The notes below the pieces were generated by a model. The model made no database searches, was not told the origin of the DNA, and was given only the letters and a program-made list of their open reading frames with translations. Both the position numbers and the translations under genes were made by a program. A stretch of DNA of 64,000 bases, from NCBI GenBank assembly GCA_023898765.1, contig CP060238.1:620001-684000 (forward strand). Reading direction: 5' to 3'. The number at the start of each line of letters is the position of its first letter. The first letter of the stretch is position 1. This DNA comes from Rhodospirillales bacterium (GTDB taxonomy: Bacteria > Pseudomonadota > Alphaproteobacteria > Micavibrionales > Micavibrionaceae). Shown here piece by piece: positions 60,901-64,000 of the stretch.

Positions 60901-62164
60901 TCACCGTGTGCCTTACGGCGCCCGCCTTCTGGTTGAAGACGGCTCCGCGATCAAACCCGGCCAGAAACTGGCGGACTGGGACCCCTTCACCATGCCGATC
61001 ATCACGGAAAAAGACGGGATCGTTAAATTCCTCGATCTGGTTGAAAATGTTTCGATTGCCGAAAAAACAGACGATACGACCGGTATTTCTTCCCGCGTTA
61101 TTATTGACTGGCGTTCCCAGCCCAAGGGCGGAGATCTGAAACCCCGCCTGTCTCTGACGGGGCCGGGCGGCAAGGCGCTCAAACTGCCGAACGGTCTGGA
61201 AGCCAGCTATCAATTGTCGGTGGACACGGTTTTGTCCGTTGAAAACGGACAGGAAGTGAGAGCCGGGGACGTGATCGCCCGTATTCCGCGCGAAACATCC
61301 AAAACCCGCGACATCACGGGGGGGCTGCCGCGTGTGGCCGAACTGTTCGAAGCCCGCCGCCCGAAAGATTTTGCTATCCTGGCGGAAGTGGACGGCCAGG
61401 TGGAATTCGGCAAGGATTATAAATCCAAACGCCGGATTATCGTGAATCCGGTAGATAAAAATCAGGAGCCAAGCGAACTGCTCGTTCCCAAAGGCCGTCC
61501 CATGGCCGTTCAGGAAGGGGATTTCGTCCGCAAAGGGGACCCGCTTATGGACGGGGCTCTGGTGCCGCACGATATTCTGGATATCATGGGCGTCGAGGCG
61601 CTGGCCGAATATCTGGTCAATGAAATTCAGGATGTGTACCGGCTACAGGGGGTGAAAATCAACGACAAACATATTGAAGTGATTTCCCGCCAGATGATGC
61701 AGAAAATCGAAGTCCTGACGCCCGGCGATACGACGTATCTGGTCGGCGAGCATGTGGAGCGCGAGGAGTTTGAAGCCGTGAACGCCCGCTACATGGAAAA
61801 CGGCAAGCAGGTTGCGGAAGGCAAGCCTGTGCTGCAGGGGATCACAAAAGCGTCCCTGCAGACCCGTTCCTTCATTTCGGCGGCCTCCTTCCAGGAAACG
61901 ACCCGCGTTCTGACGGATGCGGCCGTGAACGGCAAGGTGGACAGTCTGGACGGGCTGAAGGAAAATGTGATTGTGGGCCGCCTGATCCCGGCCGGAACGG
62001 GGGCTTATGTGAACAAAATCCGCAAACTGGCCGCCGACCGCGACGAAATCGCGCTGGCCGCGCAGCAGCAGGCAGAGGCTCTCGAAGAAGAGAAGCTGGA
62101 AGCCCTGCCGGAAGCCGAAATTGCCGATGAGGCCGAAAATGCACCGGAAGCGGCTGCGGGGTAG
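57953..62164 (+). CDS. rpoC: RNA polymerase beta' subunit
   Basis: This 1,403-residue subunit carries the catalytic magnesium motif [12 protein letters not shown] near residue 457 and the N-terminal zinc-binding cluster [20 protein letters not shown] near residues 70-88. It also has the bridge-helix and trigger-loop region, with [16 protein letters not shown] near residue 915, and a second cysteine cluster around [13 protein letters not shown]. The length is normal. The start at 57953 follows GAAGGACGG. An intrinsic terminator after its stop ends the operon. Confidence 0.98.
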   Translation: [1403 protein letters not shown]

Positions 62165-62190
62165 GCGGAGCGCCGGTATTCAGTATTGAA

Positions 62191-62217
62191 AAAGGGCGCT
62201 TTTGGCGCCCTTTTTTT
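62191..62217 (+). terminator. Intrinsic terminator after rpoC
   Basis: A nine-base-pair stem (AAAGGGCGC with GCGCCCTTT) with a five-base loop is followed by a run of T. It separates rpoBC from the rpsL-rpsG-fusA unit. Confidence 0.92.
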
Positions 62218-62266
62218 CACAAAAGAAGGCATTTAGACTTTCGTTCATCTTTTTTTAAACAACCGC

Positions 62267-62295
62267 TTGACTTAAAGGGCTTTTAAGCCTTATAG
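62267..62295 (+). promoter_or_regulatory. Promoter of rpsL-rpsG-fusA
   Basis: TTGACT (62267-62272) and TTATAG (62290-62295) are exactly 17 bases apart. With the upstream terminator this gives the str unit its own start, with a 5' leader of about 190 bases that holds no other clear element. Confidence 0.75.
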
Positions 62296-62494
62296 TCCGC
62301 CCGAAATTAGGAATCGGATGGGCTGGCTGTAGGGCACTCTTTCCTCAAAAAACGAGGAAAAAAGCGCTCTAGACGCGGCTCGATATTCTTTTTCACAAAG
62401 GTAAATGAGGCCCTTGTATGAGGACCTGAAAAGAGAGATTTACCTGCGTACCCCATCCGAAACATGAACGAAGCGATTTAAGGAGAGGCAGTTT

Positions 62495-62878
62495 ATGCCA
62501 ACAATACAGCAATTGATCCGCGCCCCCCGCGCAAAAGGCGGTAAAAAGGCGATGAAATCCAAGAAAAACCGGGCGCTGGAAAGCAACCCGCAGGTTCGCG
62601 GCGTGTGTACGCGTGTTTACACGACAACGCCGAAAAAACCGAACTCTGCGCTGCGGAAAGTGGCCAAGGTCCGCCTGACGACGGGGCATGAGGTGATTTG
62701 TTATATTCCCGGCGAAGGCCACAACCTTCAGGAACACTCGGTCGTTCTTATCCAGGGAGGCCGGGTCAAGGACTTGCCGGGTGTGCGTTACCGGATTATC
62801 CGCGGCGCGCTGGATACGCAGGGCGTGAAAGACAGAAAAGGCGCCCGTTCCCGTTACGGAGCGAAACGGCCGAAATAA
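62495..62878 (+). CDS. rpsL: 30S ribosomal protein S12
   Basis: This 127-residue decoding-centre protein has the streptomycin-region motifs TTTPKKPNSALRKVAKVRL (with Lys43 equivalent) and GGRVKDLPGVRYRI (with Lys88 equivalent) in wild-type form, predicting streptomycin sensitivity. The GGAGAGGC ribosome site lies nine bases upstream. The rpsG start follows 50 bases after the stop. Confidence 0.98.
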   Translation: MPTIQQLIRAPRAKGGKKAMKSKKNRALESNPQVRGVCTRVYTTTPKKPNSALRKVAKVRLTTGHEVICYIPGEGHNLQEHSVVLIQGGRVKDLPGVRYRIIRGALDTQGVKDRKGARSRYGAKRPK

Positions 62879-62928
62879 AGGATGAAACAGACCCCGGTTT
62901 TTTGCCGGAATGACAAGGAAAAGAAAGA

Positions 62929-63465
62929 ATGAGCAGAAGGCGTAGAGCAGAGAAAAGAGAAATTTTACCCGATCCGAGATTCGGTGATGTCGTCCTGTCC
63001 AAATTCATGAACAGCATTATGGTGGACGGAAAGAAATCTGTGGCCGAAGGTATCGTTTACGGCGCGCTCGAGATTCTGGACAGCAAGGCCAAGGATGTCG
63101 ACACCGGGGATGAAGGCACGGAAGAGGGTAAGGCTTCCGGCGGCACGGCCGGTGGCGCAAGCAAGGGCCTGCGTGTTTTTCACAAGGCGCTGAAACAGAT
63201 CCGTCCGCAAGTGGAGGTCCGTTCCCGTCGTGTGGGGGGCGCAACCTACCAGATTCCGATGGAGGTCCGTTCCGAGCGCGCACAGGCGCTGGCGATCCGC
63301 TGGGTGATTCTTGCGGCGCGCAAACGCAGCGAATACACGATGGAAGAGCGCCTCGCGAACGAAATACTGGATGCGGCCAACGACCGCGGAAACGCCGTTA
63401 AAAAGCGGGACGATACGCATAAAATGGCCGAAGCCAACAAAGCCTTCGCGCATTACCGCTGGTAG
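62929..63465 (+). CDS. rpsG: 30S ribosomal protein S7 with an internal insertion
   Basis: This 178-residue S7 is about 22 residues longer than the usual 156. The extra piece, at about residues 57-80, is acidic then Gly/Ala-rich (GDEGTEEGKASGGTAGGASKG) and lies between the helix IVYGALEIL and the helix FHKALKQIRP. The rest is typical (SRRVGGATYQIPMEVR, DTHKMAEANKAFAHYRW). The insertion is probably a surface loop near the 30S head, as the sequences on both sides are conserved. The fusA start follows 42 bases after the stop. Confidence 0.96.
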   Translation: MSRRRRAEKREILPDPRFGDVVLSKFMNSIMVDGKKSVAEGIVYGALEILDSKAKDVDTGDEGTEEGKASGGTAGGASKGLRVFHKALKQIRPQVEVRSRRVGGATYQIPMEVRSERAQALAIRWVILAARKRSEYTMEERLANEILDAANDRGNAVKKRDDTHKMAEANKAFAHYRW

Positions 63466-63507
63466 AATTTTAAAGAAAAACCCCTAGAGAAAAACCTAAA
63501 GAAAAAA

Positions 63508-64000
<493 letters not shown>

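Overview
The window looks like a core-chromosome segment of an alphaproteobacterium. It carries the very large (about 1,620-residue) NAD-dependent glutamate dehydrogenase, a perfect CtrA-type TTAA-N7-TTAAC site, HolC next to PepA, and alphaproteobacterial-style RNA polymerase and ribosomal proteins. A Micavibrio-like or rhodospirillalean placement is my inference; no rRNA is present to test it. Gene density is high, and I see no tRNA, rRNA, CRISPR array, prophage or transposase.

Layout. 1-5.3 kb: pepA (5' end missing), holC, a membrane-anchored cytochrome c, pheA, ilvA and rsmE. 5.2-7.3 kb: ubiA, a 73-residue protein ending in a natural run of six histidines behind a near-consensus Fur box, and an AT-rich orphan gene. 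7.3-13.2 kb: the large glutamate dehydrogenase and an AMIN-domain lipoprotein. 13.4-18.9 kb: a fimbrial locus (PapD-like chaperone, two DUF4402 pilin-like proteins, and a divergent usher-like protein with a C-terminal SPOR-like domain); its control region has a CtrA site and two perfect DnaA boxes. 18.9-22.1 kb: a System II cytochrome c maturation pair (TlpA/ResA-like thioredoxin and fused ResB-CcsA). 22.1-28.0 kb: YeiH-type transporter, class II glutamine amidotransferase, trhP (yegQ), then a tight DUF1538-DUF1538-PII-like-CBS module. 28.1-29.8 kb: recN.

29.8-39.4 kb is an exopolysaccharide and surface-protein region: CpsD-like kinase, Wzz-like chain-length protein, outer-membrane barrel, Wza-like export protein, a VPLPA-CTERM protein, a long TPR lipoprotein resembling PrsT, a mannose-1-phosphate guanylyltransferase and a cupin phosphomannose isomerase. 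The exosortase and glycosyltransferases this implies are not in the window. 39.4-42.2 kb: nrdDG (anaerobic ribonucleotide reductase) behind two NrdR-like boxes 33 bp apart and an FNR-like box. 42.3-44.4 kb: a CPA1 sodium/proton antiporter and a UbiA/MenA-like prenyltransferase. 44.5-47.7 kb: a probable copper-uptake set (DUF2946 protein, OprC-like TonB receptor, TonB). Then pdxA.

48.8 kb to the end is the transcription and translation superoperon: secE-nusG, rplKAJL, rpoBC, rpsL-rpsG-fusA. It is interrupted by small accessory genes and palindromic intergenic repeats: a reverse-strand small gene between nusG and rplK, and a lipoprotein gene between rpoB and rpoC. rplJ is preceded by its own promoter and a textbook intrinsic terminator, suggesting attenuation. 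A terminator and a new promoter separate rpoC from rpsL.

The best candidates for something undescribed are the Fur-box/His6 small protein, the usher-SPOR fimbrial locus with CtrA and DnaA sites, the DUF1538/PII-like/CBS module, and the rplJ leader.
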